Positions 63,421-64,000 of a stretch of 64,000 nucleotides of DNA are shown piece by piece. This stretch comes from Maricaulis salignorans (GTDB taxonomy: Bacteria; Pseudomonadota; Alphaproteobacteria; Caulobacterales; Aquidulcibacteraceae), in contig CAMDDL010000013.1 in the NCBI GenBank assembly GCA_945891505.1, positions 1 through 64,000 on the forward strand, read 5' to 3'. Under the pieces are notes generated by a model that did no database searches, had not been told where the DNA came from, and saw only the letters and a program-made list of their open reading frames with translations. Both the position numbers and the translations under genes were made by a program. The first letter of the stretch is position 1. Every line of letters starts with the position of its first letter.

Positions 63421-64000
63421 AATGCCGGTTCTACTTTCGGTGCGGGTTCATCTTGGGTCATAGCCACAGTCGTATGCGATACCGAGGGCAATTCGCGCAC
63501 AATGTCGTCATCAACGAAGGTCCAAGGGATTTGACCGCCCAGTTTCAGGGCGACCCGCAGGCCCGCCCGCAGACCGTCTTCATGGAAGCCATATCCCTGC
63601 CAGGCCCCGGCAAACCAAGTCTTGTTGACGCCTTGGATTGACAGAATTTGGCGTTGCGCTTGTGCCGCTGGGGCGTCAAATTGTGGGTGGGCATAGTTGA
63701 AGCGGGCAAAGACATTGGCCTCATCGATAGGCTTTGCCGGGTTCAAGGTTACAAATAGCGGACAATTGCTGTCTTGGCCTTGCAAGCGGTTCATCCAATA
63801 TGTCAGCTCGATTGGCGCATCAGGATCACCCCGCGAGACATTCCAACTCGCCCAAGCCGCTTTGCGGGTTGGCATATAGCTGGCGTCTTTGTGCAAGATC
63901 GCTTCATTTGGCGCATAGCGGACGGCCCCCAGAATCGCGGTTTCTTGAGGGGTCGCATCGGCCAATAGGGCAAGGGCTTCATCGGAATGGCAGGCGAGAA
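63417..64000 (-). CDS. FAD/NAD(P)-binding oxidoreductase, C-terminal part (cut by window edge)
   Basis: The frame is open to the window edge; about 194 residues are visible. CHSDEALALLADAT and ILGAVRYAPNEAILHKDA match amine-oxidase-like FAD proteins of the group encoded with DUF1365 and Cfa genes. The FAD-binding N-terminus lies outside. It overlaps DUF1365 by 4 bases (GTGA). Confidence 0.82.
   Translation of the reverse strand, partial: LACHSDEALALLADATPQETAILGAVRYAPNEAILHKDASYMPTRKAAWASWNVSRGDPDAPIELTYWMNRLQGQDSNCPLFVTLNPAKPIDEANVFARFNYAHPQFDAPAAQAQRQILSIQGVNKTWFAGAWQGYGFHEDGLRAGLRVALKLGGQIPWTFVDDDIVRELPSVSHTTVAMTQDEPAPKVEPAL

Overview
The window is a stretch of chromosome from an alphaproteobacterium, most likely close to Caulobacterales or Hyphomonadaceae. 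Four points support this: paired b and b' ATP synthase subunits in an F0 operon without F1 genes; a split glycine dehydrogenase (gcvPA/gcvPB); a plant/rhizobial-type glutathione reductase; and the order rpoZ-rel-(SDR)-pyrE-pdxJ-acpS-lepB-rnc-era-recO. GC content is moderate (mid-50s percent by eye) and genes are tightly packed. I could not assign a genus from sequence alone.

Layout. 1-149: one end of an IS3-type element. 0.3-9 kb: glutathione reductase, a receiver-domain protein, a thioesterase/isomerase/SDR operon divergent from an HxlR regulator, a CE15-like esterase, a thiolase and a GST. 9-11.5 kb: a coupled phosphotransferase-DUF6285-DUF3089 operon. 11.6-15.3 kb: a ferric-iron ABC importer. 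15.4-22.4 kb: DEAD-box helicase, acyltransferase, feruloyl-CoA synthetase-like ligase, ketoacyl synthase III-like enzyme and a GST. 22.5-28.7 kb: acyl-CoA metabolism (carboxyltransferase, enoyl-CoA hydratase-like, acyl-CoA dehydrogenase-like) with a TPP enzyme and an MDR reductase, followed by a CAT-anticodon tRNA. 29-33 kb: SIMPL protein, SbtA-like bicarbonate permease facing a beta-carbonic anhydrase, and an NfeD/stomatin pair. 33-36 kb: a 530-bp non-coding region, then a LysR regulator divergent from a desaturase/hydroxylase and a membrane protein. 36.2-41.6 kb: a tandem glycine riboswitch and the gcvT-gcvH-(paiB-like)-gcvPA-gcvPB operon. 42.7-45.2 kb: F0 ATP synthase. 45.5-49.7 kb: CoA-transferase, MFS carrier, family-5 uracil-DNA glycosylase and NYN protein. 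49.7-58.6 kb: core housekeeping genes. 58.6-64 kb: diguanylate cyclase, coniferyl-aldehyde-type dehydrogenase, and a lipid-modification operon (FAD oxidoreductase-DUF1365-Cfa-like) that runs off the right edge.

How it fits together. Many accessory genes handle acyl-CoA and aromatic or phenylpropanoid-like acids (Fcs-like ligase, HCCA-isomerase-like protein, CALDH-like enzyme, crotonase, ACAD, thiolase, CaiB). The riboswitch-controlled gcv operon is the clearest regulated unit. The bicarbonate permease and carbonic anhydrase form a natural inorganic-carbon pair.

The most unusual points are: a DUF3089 hydrolase whose nucleophile serine is replaced by glycine inside a translationally coupled operon; a PaiB-like flavoprotein embedded in the gcv operon; long perfect palindromes next to the receiver gene and the HxlR gene; a shared CGGACCA motif ahead of the SIMPL and SbtA genes; a structured non-coding region with DnaA-box-like sites; and three convergent gene pairs whose stop codons share four bases. 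No CRISPR array, rRNA operon, prophage or complete insertion sequence was found.
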